A stretch of DNA of 64,000 nt from Gracilaria domingensis (Eukaryota; Rhodophyta; Florideophyceae; Gracilariales; Gracilariaceae): NCBI GenBank assembly GCA_022539475.1, contig VCMS01000159.1:1-64000 (forward strand), written 5' to 3'. The position numbers were made by a program, and so were the translations under genes. Of this stretch, positions 20,733-32,656 are shown in pieces. The number at the start of each line of letters is the position of its first letter. Positions within the stretch are counted from its first letter, which is position 1. The notes beneath the pieces were generated by a model that was given only the letters and a program-made list of their open reading frames with translations, searched no databases and was not told the DNA's origin.

Positions 20733-22745
20733 ATGTTGTTTAGTCGCCGAAGTGGCGCTCCCCGTTCTGTCTCTGTGCCCGGTTCGTCCGGCTTGCCGGC
20801 AAGTCTGCCTCCGTTGCCTAAGGACACACTCGAGATCCCAGGTAATGGCGATCCAAAACCGGCTTCCCGGGGTCTCCGTTCTGATAACGGGACCCCACCC
20901 CCTCGTAGGCCAACTGAAACCGCACCTGCGGCTAATTCCGCCGCAGTAGTTGACGTTATGTCGTCGCGGTCCGACGATTACACCCTCTGGGCATTAATGG
21001 CTCAGGTTCGCATCCTGCAGAACTCCGAAGTGGGCCTCATCCGAGATATTACGAAACTTTGGCAACGGCTCGATGAAGCCGGTGTCCGGGATGTTTCGAG
21101 CGACTTCCGTGTACTAAGGTCTGATTCAATCAGATCATGGAACACCGACAGGTGACGGCTGCCCTGCACAAGCAGGCCTCCGTGCCCCTGGACCGCTTGG
21201 CTACCCGTCTGGGGACTGTCGCACAAATCATCATTTCTGATGCAGTTGCGCCCGGAGCCCCGGTTTCCGAAGGTTCTCGGCTTTCGGGCCACTCCCGGGG
21301 TCGTCCGGCAAAGAAGAAGAAGGTTTAAGTTGGAGTCTGATTCTTCTTCTTTGTTCTCTCCAAAAGAAGAAGCCCAAAATGTGGGATCTTCATCCGACTC
21401 GTTGGACGCCGAAAACGATCGCTCTCGCCAGCGCGCTACCAGCTCGCGGGCTACTGAAGTAACGCAGAGCGTCGTGCGCGGCTGTACGAAAGGACGGAAA
21501 CACCTTGGATTGAAAGAAATGAAGCCGACGAATTTACTGTACCGGAAGTTACTGTCGTACCGATATTATCGGCTTGAAGACAGGACGCCACAGAGAACCC
21601 CACATGGGACTGGAGAAGTGCGAAATCATCTCCGACAAATGGAGCTCAGGCTAAAGCCACACAAGTTCTCGGGGGAAGATCCAATTCTTGTCTTGGATTT
21701 TCTTGGCCGCTTCGTGGCGGAAGCTGATGTACTTCGGATGAATGAGGCACAGTCCTACATTGCGTTGCCGTACTTTTTGACGGGCGTAGCCGAAGACCAA
21801 TTCAGTTCGGTCCGTCGGTAGACCCGAGCCTCCGAAGAAGGAGTTACGTGCTGGCCCGAGGCCGTACAATACCTCTTGAGGTCGTACGCTACGGGAAATG
21901 CGATACAATGTGCAATACTTGCGTTGCGAAACACTAAGCAAAGAGCCGAAGAGTCGGGGACTGTTTATTCTACCAGCCTCGACAAGGCTTTCCACCGATG
22001 TGCCAACGTGTTCTCAGCAGCCGAGCTATGTACAATGTTTGTGGATGGCCTAGATCGTTCGATCAGGACTCTAGTTGCCCGCTATCGGGAAGACAAACGC
22101 CGGATTACCTATCTGGAACTCGTACAGTACGCCCAAGCTGAGAGAGATGCAGCCAGAGCACATGCCGGCACCAAGACGCGTACTCGCCGCCTCCTTCACG
22201 TGGAAGCGCGAGACTCGTCTCTGCCTCTTTCGCGAGGTTCGGGTCAAGGGGGTTATGATAACCTACACCTGTTAAAGGCTAATGGTTCAATGCCGACTAT
22301 GGAGTTGCCGTCAACAACGGAGCCGTCTACGGTCGAAGTAGACCCCACTCTGTACACCGGTCAACACGTTCTGGCTTTGCACGTGCCACACGCTGGTGGA
22401 TATCGTAACCAACTCCCTGGATGGAGGGATCCGTATCCTCTACGACAGAAATGCCGGCCGCCCAATGCGGATCTTCTTCGACATCTCATCTGTCATATCT
22501 GTTACAGGCCCTGGCATATCGCTCCGAATTGCTTGTTGCCCCTCAAGGATATGGCAAAAATCGTGCCTCAGTATGAGTCGTTGACGCCCACTGAGCGGGA
22601 ACGTGTTCCCGACAAATCTTGCCTTCGTGCAAAGGCGGAGACTCAGCCTGGAAGCCAGGAAACGGTGTCATCGAATGGTAGAAATGTAGCCGCTCCTGCG
22701 GAATCGCAACCTCCGCAGATTGGCAGCGAAGCTCAGAAAAACTGA
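20733..22745 (+). mobile_element. Gypsy-3 gag region
   Basis: Capsid-type frames carry a coiled-coil start (near 20990, LWALMAQVRILQNSEVGL) and the retrotransposon gag core near 21640-22150 (KFSGEDPILVLDFLGRF, FVDGLDRSIRTLVARY). A single CCHC knuckle, CHICYRPWHIAPNC, lies near 22490. The same domain order is seen in Gypsy-4. It is a broken fossil. Confidence 0.75.
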
Positions 22746-22977
22746 GCATGGGAGCTCCAGCAATGGAGACGCGCCCCCCAGCGACGGGGTTTAGTGCGCC
22801 TGAAGCTGAGAAGCCTCGCTCCCGGGTCAAAATCCTTTCGAGGAAGATGACCACTACAGACGTCGACTCTGAGCACCTTGGTGTCTTGCGACGCGCGTGG
22901 ATACGGTCTAAGAACAGACGTTCCTCGGATAGAATCCTGTTCATAGCGAAACGTAACTACAAAGCTTACGCGGACCT

Positions 22978-23460
22978 AGGAATTTCCGAGCAGTATATGG
23001 TTTGGCAGTTGTGCGTGCTCGATACAGGAGCTGGGCCAAACTTTTCGGTTGACTCTATGATTCCGGCGCATTTGCGGTCTCGCGTTCGAGCGGCGCCGCA
23101 TATTGATATCGCAGATGCGAATAATCTGCCACTTTCGACTGTGGGAGTGATAGACCTGCTTGTCAGGCTTGGCCGCTATGTGGTGAAGCTCGATTTCTTG
23201 GTTTGAAAGCAGCTCGCTGCGCCGGTTATACTCGGATGTGACTTCTGTGACCGCTTCTTCGAATCAATTCGACCGCGGAGAAGAACCATCGAAATGGAAG
23301 ATGGGACCACTGTACCGATCGTTCGGCGTCACCTTCGACGGGTTTTAAAGAGGCAAGATCCCCTGCCTGCTGCGCAGGAGCCTGCCCCTGATGAAAGGGA
23401 GTCTACAAAGCTTCGTGTTGCACGGTCTATTCGCATTCCGTCTGAATCACAGGTCTTGGT
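22978..23460 (+). mobile_element. Gypsy-3 aspartic protease region
   Basis: The protease signature LCVLDTGAGPNFSVDSM lies near 23010. It is followed by a flap-like part and VILGCDF near 23225, the usual second-half motif of a retropepsin. It ends where the MITE begins at 23465. Confidence 0.7.
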
Positions 23461-23464
23461 TACT

Positions 23465-23883
23465 CCCTACGAGATATTTTTGGAAAAAGAGGAGTGCAAT
23501 TTGAGGTTGCCGGGCACTCATGGATGGTACTTGGATGCCAGCTGGACCTCATTTGGAGCGCACGCGATGTCTGTTTGCTGCTCAATTTCGAGGTGTCCAA
23601 ATGGAGGACATGCGCCATGCCGATGGAGGGCACTATGAGTGCAAGCCATACACATTGCACTCCATCTGCTCCTAAATTGCTTTCATTTTGCTGCCCGCGT
23701 TGTCAAATTGCACTCCAAGCGCACTCCGAATAATGAAATAAACTATTAAAAAAATTGATTTGCCGTTGCAGGGGTGTCCAAATGGAACGCGTATGGCGTA
23801 CACAGAGAGTGCACTTGGAGGTTTAGCAGAGCGAAATTTGCACTCCAAATGCGTTCATAAAGATGAACAAATTTCTTCTAGGG
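23465..23883 (+). mobile_element. MITE-A copy 1, inserted in Gypsy-3
   Basis: A 419-bp non-coding element begins CCCTACGAGA and ends TTCTTCTAGGG, so the ends form a terminal inverted repeat of about 10 bp (CCCTA-x-xAGA). TACT flanks both sides (23461-23464 and 23884-23887). A second copy lies in the opposite orientation at 40826-41242 and aligns over the full length, including TTAAAAAAATTGATTTGC and GCAGGGGTGTCCAAAT. It encodes nothing and needs an unlinked transposase. The superfamily is uncertain. Confidence 0.75.
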
Positions 23884-23917
23884 TACTGTAACATCTCCAC
23901 AATGTGACTTACAAACG

Positions 23918-26007
23918 GTGCAACCGTTGGCTGCGTTACAGGGGAAGCATCAGCTCGCCCTGGCTAATGGGATTGTTTTTGTCGAACCCGAGAAGCCTTT
24001 TCAGGTGTTGGTGGCAAACGTCAGCCGTTTTCCTCAGCGATTGGCCAGGAGCCAAGTTATTGGTTCATTGTTTCCGCACACTACGGCTATAGTGCCTACT
24101 CAGGTTTCTATTGCCGAAGTTCTCGGAATCTTCGAAGCTGAGGATGGGGAGGCGGAACGGACCAATTGCGAACCGAATACTGGACCGAACAGTTCGTCGG
24201 GAGATGCTACGCCGACTTCGTCGGATGCGAATGACCGCAGCCTGTCGAAAGAAGCAATGCCGACCTCGTCGGACAATAATAAGAAGGACCTGAGTGCTCC
24301 TAACACGAAGGATAATGCAGTACAGGAACTGGAGCTTCTGGATCTCGAACATGTCCCAGAGACTCACCGCGGTAAGTTGCGGCATATGCTCAAAGAGTTT
24401 ACGCCCATGTGGGATGGCACGCTCGGTAAGATTGGAAAAACCGAACATCGGATCGATCTAATGCAGAACACACGGCCAATCTCACAGCACCCCTACAGGG
24501 CGAGACCGACAGCTCGGCAAGAGGAGAAAGCTCAAGTTGAGAAAATGCTCCGTGCTAGAGTTATTGAGCCGGCTCAGTCACCTTGGGCATCGCCGGTGGT
24601 GCTCGCGCCCAAAGCTGATGGGTCTTGGCGATTCTGCATCGGTTACGGCAAGCTGAACGCCGCCACGGTCAAGGATGTGTATCCTATCCCACGAATGGAT
24701 GAATGTATCCATTCGTTGGGCGACGCGAAAGTTTTCAGAACCCTAGACGCGAATTAGGGCTATTGGCAAGTTCCCGTGAGGACCGAAGATCGTCACAAGA
24801 CAGCATTCGTTTGTCATGAAGGATTGTACCGATTCAATTGGATGCTCTCTGGGTTAACAAACGCGCCAGCTAATTTCTGAGAGCTGGGGATATTTTTCTC
24901 GCCCGCTTAAAGTAGAAGACTTGCGTGGTTTACCTGGACGAGATCATTGTCTACTCCAGCAACCTGGACGAGCACTTGACCCACGTACGGGATGTGATGC
25001 GAATCCTACGCGATGCAGCCATTACGCTCAAGCTCAAGAAGTGTGAGTTCTTCACCGAAACAGTCAGGTATCTCGGCCACGTTATCCGTCCTGTACGGCT
25101 ATCGATAGACGAAGTTCGCGTGAAATCCCTCAAAGAGGCCAAGCATCCGCGGACGCAGACTGAACTCCGATCTTTTCTCGGCTTGTGAAATGTTTATCGC
25201 CGCTTCATACCGAACTTTGCGGACATTGCGGCCCCATTGAATGATTTCCTTCGCAAAGGACAGCCAGTCAACCTGGAAGAATTCGACGACCGCAAGGCTG
25301 CGGCTTTCGCATCGCTCGTCGAGGCGTTCACCTCGCCGCCAGTCTTATCCCTAACCAGGGCTGCTTTGCCGTATTCCATCGATACGGATGCGAGCGACTA
25401 CCAAGTTGGCTGCGCACTATTCGAGACCACCGAAGACGGCGAAAAATTGCCAATTGGGTATTGGTCAAGAAGCCTCAACGTTCACGAGAGGAACTACTCG
25501 GTATCCCAGAAGGAGTGCTTGGCAGTGGTCTGGGCCTTAGAGACACTACGCCCCTACCTAATCGGGAATCGTTTCATTGTGCATACCGATCATTCGGCCT
25601 TGCGCTGGTTGCTCTCTATTGCAGAGCCACCTGGCCGCTTGATGCGGTGGAGAATATGGTTAACCGAGTTCGATTTCGAGATTCAGTATAAGAAAAGACT
25701 CCTGAACACACAGGCTGATGCGTTTTCCGGCTTGGAAACAGCGGCGGAGGCCGAGCCAGTCGATGATCTGGAGATACCGTGCTTCCTTGCGGAAGATGCC
25801 TCGAGCGATGCCGATGATGATTCGGAAGGTTGGGACGTCTACGATGCCGTTCTAGCGGTTTCGGATACGACACCCGTTGTGGGCTCTTTCGTACCAATTA
25901 GGCCGGAGGAACTCATCTGGGAACAGCACACTGGCCCGTTTTGTGCCCAGATTCGTGCCCATTTGAACGGTGGAGCTCGCTTGCTCGTTGTCACAAACGA
26001 CCAGTGA
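23918..26007 (+). mobile_element. Gypsy-3 reverse transcriptase and RNase H
   Basis: Reverse transcriptase starts with HRIDLMQNTRPISQHPYRAR and SPWASPVVLAPKADGSWRFC near 24430-24640. The palm motif VYLDEIIVYSSN is near 24930, with YLDE in place of the common YLDD. RNase H follows near 25380, with DTDASDYQVGCALF and HTDHSALRWLL. An acidic linker leads to integrase. It is a broken fossil. Confidence 0.82.
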
Positions 26008-26019
26008 TTTCTCATCCGA

Positions 26020-27110
26020 ACTGTAAGAAACATGTCACAGATTGAGGTTCCTCACTCGCTTCAATCTCGAGTGCTACACTTGTCGCATTATGCGAAATTG
26101 TCAGCCCACCCCGGTGGCAGGAAGTTGTACTACACGTTAAGGAAGGATTTGTAGTGGCCAGTTATGGATTTTGATGCGTATGCCACTGTTCGTCGATGTT
26201 CTGATTGCGCAAAGAACCTCGCCAGACTGCGGAAGTATTCCAAGAATTTGATACTTTTCCCCGCTAGAGCACCACTCGAGTTTGTGGCAATTGACATACT
26301 CGGCTAGTTCATACGTACCCGCTGGGGACACCGGTTTCTACTGGTTATAACCAACCGCTTTTCTAAGCTGGTACGGACTTTGCCCCTCAAGACCATTACC
26401 GCCAGGGCGGTCGCCCAAGCCTTCGTTACTCACTGGGTTTCTGTGTACGGACCGCCGATTGATCTGCTATCGGATTATGGACCGCAGTTTGCGACTAATC
26501 CTTTAAGGACGTCTGCCGCATCTTGAGGATTCAAAACTGGTTTACGACAACATGTCATTCCCAGAGTAATGGGCAAGTTGAAAGTTTTAACGACCCAACG
26601 CTTAATGCATTGCAGACCTTTGTTGCCGATCACCCGACGAAATGGGATCAATACACCGATGCGGTTACTTATGCGTACAATACGCAGGTTCCTCGCGCTA
26701 CCCAGATCTCGCCGTTCGAGCTCGTGCTCTCACGCGTTCCACCGTTGGTGGCCATCGAGCCACAGCCAATACTGGATAGGTTCCACTCGCCCCGCCTACA
26801 TAGGGACGCGTAGAAGGGCTGGCTAACGAGAATTATTCCTACGGTTAGGCAGAATACCTTTAAACCACAGGCAGCCTACAAGCGAGATTTTGAAGCCAGA
26901 GTGCGCAAACATGCCCCTCAGATCGGTGGAGGTAGCTATGTCTTGATACGGAAGGAATACTACAATCCCGAGTAGGAGAAGCGCCACAAGCTTTCTTTTA
27001 TCGCGGATGGTCCCTACCGGTTCATTTCAGGTCCCGATACCACGGTTGTCCTTGACATCAACGTAAAATACGAGCGTTTTTCGCGGGATCGCGTAACGCC
27101 TGCACCCACG
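26020..27110 (+). mobile_element. Gypsy-3 integrase region
   Basis: The H2C2 zinc-binding part lies near 26080-26215 (HYAKLSAHPGGRKLYY ... CSDCAKN). The catalytic core is near 26280-26780 (LLVITNRFSKLVRTLPLKT, then a SNGQVESFN block with the catalytic Glu). The C-terminal part ends near 27110 without a visible chromodomain. Several interruptions are present. Confidence 0.75.
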
Positions 27111-28740
27111 GCTGCTTCTCAGGAAACGCAACCGGAAACGCTGGATACCGCTACGCCTGCTGTGGAACCAGCGGTCGAAGCGGGAGCGCACACTTCGTTG
27201 TCAGTATTGTCGCATCCTAACCGCGGACTTGCTGACTCGCGGCTAAGCCGGAATCTCACCAGTCATTCTCTGCTGCCGCTCATGTTCACACGCAGATATT
27301 CGCCCCTTCGGGGATACTAACCACCGCCCCGACGCTCCAACTGAGGAGGTGGAGAAGGCAGATAGCGCTTTGTCCTTTTCGACCTCAGAAACGGAGTCCA
27401 CTTTGCACTCGGGCAAGGGCACACCCGTACGGGGTGCACAGCCGGAAAGCCCGGAAGAACGCTACAGTAAAGTCACTGGGACTGCCGCACCGCTCGCAGA
27501 TAGTACTGCATCGCCGCCACAGGCAGAGACCAGGGAACCATCTTCTGCTACGCAGAACGAAGCTGGAGAGCCGGAGCGGAGTCCTAATCAAGGACACCCC
27601 GCCGCGCCGCGGGCGGGAGATGGCCGCTCTTCGCTGTCGCCGTCGTCGACGGATGCACCTTCGCAGGCCTCCGTTACGCCCAAGTGCACGCCAACACGTG
27701 ATACACAGCCGGAAAACTGAAACGCGGAGAAGGACGCACAGTCTTAGCGAAAGCCCGAAAGAGAGCACACCACTTCGTTGAAACGCCAAGCTGGAAGTCC
27801 GCAAAGAGAGAACGCGGCTCGAAAGGACCGTGCTGTTACGGTAGACCCGACCTCCGGAGATTTTGGCGACTGGCCAAATAATGAAGCCGTCAAGAATACG
27901 GAAGCAACCGCTGCACATGCGCACACAACGCGCACAATGTCTGGCTTCGCCGGCGATCCGCCTCCAGTGGAGGATGAAAGCATACGAGCCGTACGCGTGC
28001 CTGCTGTAAGGCTCGCGTCCGCCGAAAACGGAAATTCCGAATTTGAATCGGAATCGCACAGCCGTGCAGCGGCGCAGGCCCATCACGGGCCATCTCATTG
28101 CGAGCAAATTGTTTCGTCTCGTTTCGACCTACGAACAGGCAACTCGGTGTGACTGCAACGCGTGCGATCCAGTCCCAAGAACGGGTAACCTCAGCAGGAA
28201 GCCCACCAGGGAGTTGACCGTCGACAGCGTACGAGTCGACGAGCTCTGTATCCCGAACGGCTTCGGCGTCGAACCAAGGAGCCTGGGCGAAAAAGAAGCT
28301 GTGCCGGTGCGGATTTCGGATGCGTAGCGTGCCTGCAGTAGGCCATCCACCCAGCGTAACTGGCATCTCAGCGTTGAACCAATCCCACACGGGCGCGAGA
28401 CCAACTTGCCAACTTGAGCTGGAGCGTGATGTTGTCCGGAAGAACCCGGCTGAAAGGCAGCCTCCGACTGCGGGAGAGGCACAGACCGAAACGGCGGGTT
28501 GTAGACTTACATACGCGCCGTCGAAGACGGGTGAACGTTGGGTGTGTTGGACATCGTGGGAGAGCTCGAATTCGCGAGGTTCGCTATTGACACCGGAGGT
28601 GTTGGTAGTTCCAGACAGCTCTCGGCAGACCCGTATTGGGGAACATCCTTATATAACTCGATCACGAGGCGCGTGGCCAACGAATTCGATGTCTCAGCCT
28701 GAGCAGGGGAAGATGTAGAGGAAAACGCCCTGGAGAGGGA
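27110..28740 (+). mobile_element. Gypsy-3 hydrophilic 3' region
   Basis: About 1.6 kb between integrase and the 3' LTR reads as low-complexity, Ser/Pro/Glu/Thr-rich protein in shifting frames (for example SPPQAETREPSSATQNEAGE near 27515). No enzyme or membrane motif is visible. It ends with a purine-rich stretch and the polypurine tract at 28732-28740. It may be a disordered pol C-terminal tail or non-coding. Confidence 0.45.
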
Positions 28741-29452
28741 TGCACCGAGGTGCTTTTCATAGTTTGTAGATCCGTTACCGCCTTCGACACCTCATGTTAT
28801 GAGAGGCTACTATGGTAATGGTCCCATTTCGGGGTATGCCTAGAAAGGGTAGTGTTTCTGCACATGTGTCCTGAGTTGGCCCGATGCCGGGTGTGCCGTG
28901 GCAAGCCTGCCATGGTTTTACACGTCTAGATTTTTGGCCGGCAGCGCCGGATAGTTAGATATTTTTATTTGATATTTTCAAGTGCCTTACATAGGTGTCG
29001 TCACTTGCCGCCGCTGTACGCGAAGTAAACCTGAAGGAGGCGTTTTGCTCTAGCTTCTTGCCCAGTGTGAACGGTTCTTCGTCCCTAACCGGGCTAAACC
29101 GCCGTATTCCCGTAGTTACTATCCACCTCTGTCCCCGAGGAGTTTTAGATCGTCGTCACGGCATCTTTCTGTTGTTTATTTGTTATTATTTCCGTCGTAC
29201 GGCTCTTGTTTCTTTGCCTTGTTATACAGGTTTGGCCCATTAGTCTCGGGACTTATTACCGTTTATCACGAGTCAGTGCTCCGCAGTGCGGTTCGTTTGC
29301 TGATCCTTTGTTGCCCCATACCGTTGGGCTGGATATCCCCACTCGCTGCGGCACACCGGAACATCCGGATATATACGCCGATTCTTCCCCTTTACCTCCG
29401 ACTGCACGCTCAGATCAGGGCCACCCGGACTTACAACCGGCATCGCGCTGGC
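28741..29452 (+). repeat. Gypsy-3 3' LTR
   Basis: This is the second copy of the 712-bp LTR. It is directly preceded by the purine run GGAGAGGGA (28732-28740), a normal polypurine tract. About twenty differences from the 5' copy were counted by eye. Confidence 0.88.
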
Positions 29453-30535
29453 CCACTGTAGAAATGTTACACGACAATGAGTGGCAAAGCAGTTTTCACG
29501 GGGAGAAGCTCAATGGCCTCCAAAAGTAGAAAGGTTGCTATCAGATGAGAGAGGGCAATTGTGTAGAGAGGGCGAGTGTGCGACTACTCGCAATCACGAG
29601 AGTAGTATTGCGGTAGCGTTTCAGGTGCGTTTTTTTTGCTGTGTTGATTGTGCGCTGCACCCACGAACGCCAACAAAAACACTGGAGAGATCTTCGGTTA
29701 GATTGGTGACTCTCTGAATGTGAAAAGTGGTGACCGGTGGAGATGGTGCCTAGAACAGAGAGACCGGCAGCGAATTCGATGAGGAAAATAGTAGAAAGAC
29801 AAAGCGAAAGGTGCTTTAGGTACTGCTTGGCCATGGCGGCAGCTGATTGGCTCGACATGATATGTCGTTGCCGCCAGAACTCCCACCAAAAATGATTTTA
29901 TAACGAGATTTTTGGAGGCTCCGAACACGTTCTTCGTTGTCGTTGCAGTAGATCATGCCCCCGTGGAGAAGAGAAATGGTCGTGTCCGAAAAAGTCTCGG
30001 AAATATGTTTTCGTTTGACACTTTTTTCGTCATGGGTGGAGATGTCCTTACATCCTCCTGTTACTCTAGTACAGGTGAAACGATCGCAATATATGCCAGC
30101 TTATTATCAATTGAATTTTCTTTCATTAAACTTTCATCTAAGATTCTTTTTCTCTTTTTCTGCCTCATTTTTAGTAGAGCTAATTGTGCACTGTATGTTA
30201 ACAAGATTTATGGGTAGCAAAGTTAAAGGATTGGATGCGCATTTAAGAGAGATTATTTTGTAGGTAGACTTTTCTTTTGTGTAGGTGTTCAAAGTTTTTT
30301 CGAACTGTTCTACGTTGTTGCTTTCTATTATTACTGTTTTCGGACAGGTCCAAACACAATAACTGGTTTTTGTCACAGTACCATTCAAAATAAGTGGATA
30401 ATGTGGCTAGGGCATTCATAACGGTTTGCACAAACTCCCAAAATTTACACGCAACGTGTACTGTTTTCATTGGCAAACTAAATTAGCCGATCAAAGTGGT
30501 TTAGTCATGTACCAGTGCCCAAGATGGTAGCCGTC
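29453..30535. other. Intergenic stretch with a possible MITE
   Basis: No gene is recognised between Gypsy-3 and the MULE. The interval 29516-29919 is bounded by perfect 10-bp inverted ends GCCTCCAAAA / TTTTGGAGGC, which could mark a 404-bp non-autonomous element. No clear target duplication was seen and there is no second copy in the window. Confidence 0.35.
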
Positions 30536-30806
30536 GAGGGGCGGAGACTGTACAGGACGTGTAGGCAGTGCAAAAACACCCTAAAATCTTCGTGCCGCGG
30601 AGGAAGGCACCTCGTAAAGTAATTAAGTGACAAACCACCTAATCAAACACCACCAAGTCACAGCTTTTCCTCAATCTGACAGTTCATTGGCACCAGATCC
30701 TCGTTGCATTGCTGATGCAATGCGATGAGAGCACATCCCGTGATCTCGTCGCATTTCGTCAGCGATGCGACCACGAGCTTTCAACAGAGCTTTCACGCGA
30801 AAGCTG
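30536..30806 (+). repeat. MULE left terminal inverted repeat
   Basis: These 271 bp are the imperfect reverse complement of 37832-38102. They share the outer GGCGGAGACTGTACA, the central GTGACAAACCAC and the inner CAGCGATGCGACCACGAGCTT. The homology stops at GAAAGCTG. Long TIRs of this kind are typical of Mutator elements. Confidence 0.85.
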
Positions 30807-31219
30807 TCGCTTTAAGAAAGCTAAATATTTTGCGTTGTTTAGAGTCTTACCGCAGACTACCGCGCGCAGTTCAAAAGTTGAAATCGCAGTGCGATCACTA
30901 TTCTCCTTGTGAGCTCAAATGCGGATTGCTCCTTGTTCGCTCTCGTCTTTCCCTTGCATCGCGAGCTTTGCGGGATACTTTGTGTCATTTGCCTCGCTTG
31001 ATATCGTTCGCATTTTGTATTTCTTTCGGTGGCTCTAACGCTCACTCTGCATTGCAATCGTGAGTTTCCTTTCCACCTCAGCGTGTTTGTGATTTCAATC
31101 TTCTAACAAGGCCATTGATTATTTTATTGTGTTAGTTGTCTCATGATCTCTAGGTCATTTTCACATTGCTTGATGTACAAAAAACGGTCGCCGAAATCAA
31201 ACACAGGCCAGATAGGTCG

Positions 31220-32602
31220 GAGTAGTGCCTAGCCCACGGGGAGATGAGCTTGACCACGAGATCTTCGCGGTTGTTGACCCCAATAGCCAGGATTCCGATG
31301 ACAATATCAACCTCTACGCTAAGGCTGAGTAGCTTGATAAAGCAGAGAGGGAGAGGAAGGAGTTGCGAAAAACCAAGGTTCCGATTGATAAGATCATCAC
31401 CGCAATCAATTCGTTTATGATTCGAATGATGAAGAGCACTTCTATGAAGTTTGATCTTTCTACAGTACCTGGTCGAAGGTCTTTACGCGCAATATGGAGC
31501 CACCGTGTATTCGTTATAACAAACAAAAGGGACGAATAGGGAACCTTGCTACATTTGTTTGTCACTTCCGGCAATGAAGGAAATTGTTTTCGTAGCGCAA
31601 TTCTAACAGCAGGTATTTATGAGATGGAGCCTGAGAGTGGCGGCGTATTTTTCTCAGCAGAAACTGGAGGAAAAATTGGAAATATCGCGGACTTTTTCGA
31701 GAAGGAGGGATCCTCTATATTTCCTACCAATCGTAAGGAAGAGTTCAAAATGCGGTTGACTGAGACGAGGTACCTCGCTCCTGGTACCATATCGATCCTT
31801 GTGATCCTAATGATTGTCAATGGCAATCATCGGGGAATGTTTGTCGCCAGACAGATTGCTGGGGATAACTACGTACTTTGCCTGGGAGACAGTTTGAGAC
31901 AGAAGGCCTCTGATGCAACCCTGTGATATAAAATGATGCGCAATGGCTGTCCATCAGAGGAAAAAAAGTTGGGAAATCTATGGGATAACTGTTGGATATC
32001 TTCTACGCATCCATGGTATCCGAATGATATGCCGTGGTACCCTGTTGGATGCGCCTAAGTGATGCCCTTTACATCTCCTTTGGATTTAAAAAACGTATTC
32101 GGAAGATATTCATATGATGTACGAAGATATGTCCCATGGATGTCCGGAAATCTATGGTGCATCATTTGGACATCACAAAATCCAATCGACATCTCTTCGT
32201 ACATCATATGCGTATCAGACGGTTATCATTTGGATATACTTCATGCATCATCTGAGCATCATTTACGCATATCATATGAATATGTTAAGGAGATCAAATG
32301 GACATCTTCAGGTTTCGTAATTCTAATATGGGTTATCTGGAGGATATAATCCGGACATCAATTCATCTCTCCGGGCAAGGATAAGGTTCGTTGTGGCCCT
32401 CATCGAGCATTCTTTTCGGACGCGATTGGAACCGGAGATATCCTCACGAAACCCCATGTCAAATATCTTAGGATATGAGCGACAGCGAGATTCGCACCGC
32501 TGTGGTGCTTATGTTGTGTCCGCAATGTTGCATTTAAGTCGGGCGCATGCTGTGCTTCCTGTGAACACCTTCATTAAATACTTCCGTAATCTTACGGATT
32601 GA
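31220..32602 (+). pseudogene. Ulp1/SENP-type (C48) cysteine protease of the MULE
   Basis: The protease is read in two parts around MITE-B. Upstream part: an acidic N-terminus near 31250 (DELDHEIFAVVDPNSQDS), then FVTSGNEGNCF and the catalytic His/Asp region VNGNHRGMFV ... YVLCLGDSL near 31810-31890. Downstream part: RQRDSHRCGAYVVSAML near 32490, carrying the Gln and the catalytic Cys of C48 peptidases. If the MITE and one copy of its CAA duplication are set aside, the frame runs through unbroken from SLRQKASDA to RIRFVVALIEH. In-frame stops near 31331 and 31538, and Arg for the usual Trp after the His, show decay. Family members cleave SUMO or related proteins; in KI-MULEs the role is unknown. 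Confidence 0.7.
31919..32375 (+). mobile_element. MITE-B copy 1, inserted in the MULE protease
   Basis: A 457-bp non-coding element begins CCCTGTGATATAAAATGATG and ends CATCAATTCATCTCTCCGGG. The ends are imperfect inverted repeats of about 20 bp. The 3-bp direct repeat CAA flanks it (31916-31918 and 32376-32378). The interior folds on itself: CATATGATGTACGAAGA at 32110 meets TCTTCGTACATCATATG at 32194. A second copy is at 51829-52282. Confidence 0.82.
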
Positions 32603-32656
32603 TATCGATGAGCAGCAGCTGAGTGTCGACTACGTGTTATACTGGGAGCTCAGTCA

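Larger units (their letters stand above)
19741..29452 (+). mobile_element. Gypsy-3: Ty3/Gypsy LTR retrotransposon with a nested MITE
   Basis: A plus-strand element of 9.7 kb has 712-bp LTRs that differ by roughly 3% by eye, so it is moderately old. In order it carries gag with one CCHC knuckle, a DTG protease, reverse transcriptase, RNase H, integrase and then a 1.6-kb hydrophilic 3' region before the polypurine tract. A 419-bp inverted-repeat element sits between protease and reverse transcriptase. The element is broken, about ten interruptions. No target-site duplication could be matched. Gypsy-4 at 43.5-48.6 kb is a more decayed relative. Confidence 0.85.

Noticed and set aside
30700-30810. 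A CRISPR-like or satellite array of GATGCGA repeats
   Set aside because: The repeated words are part of the MULE terminal inverted repeat and have no regular spacing.
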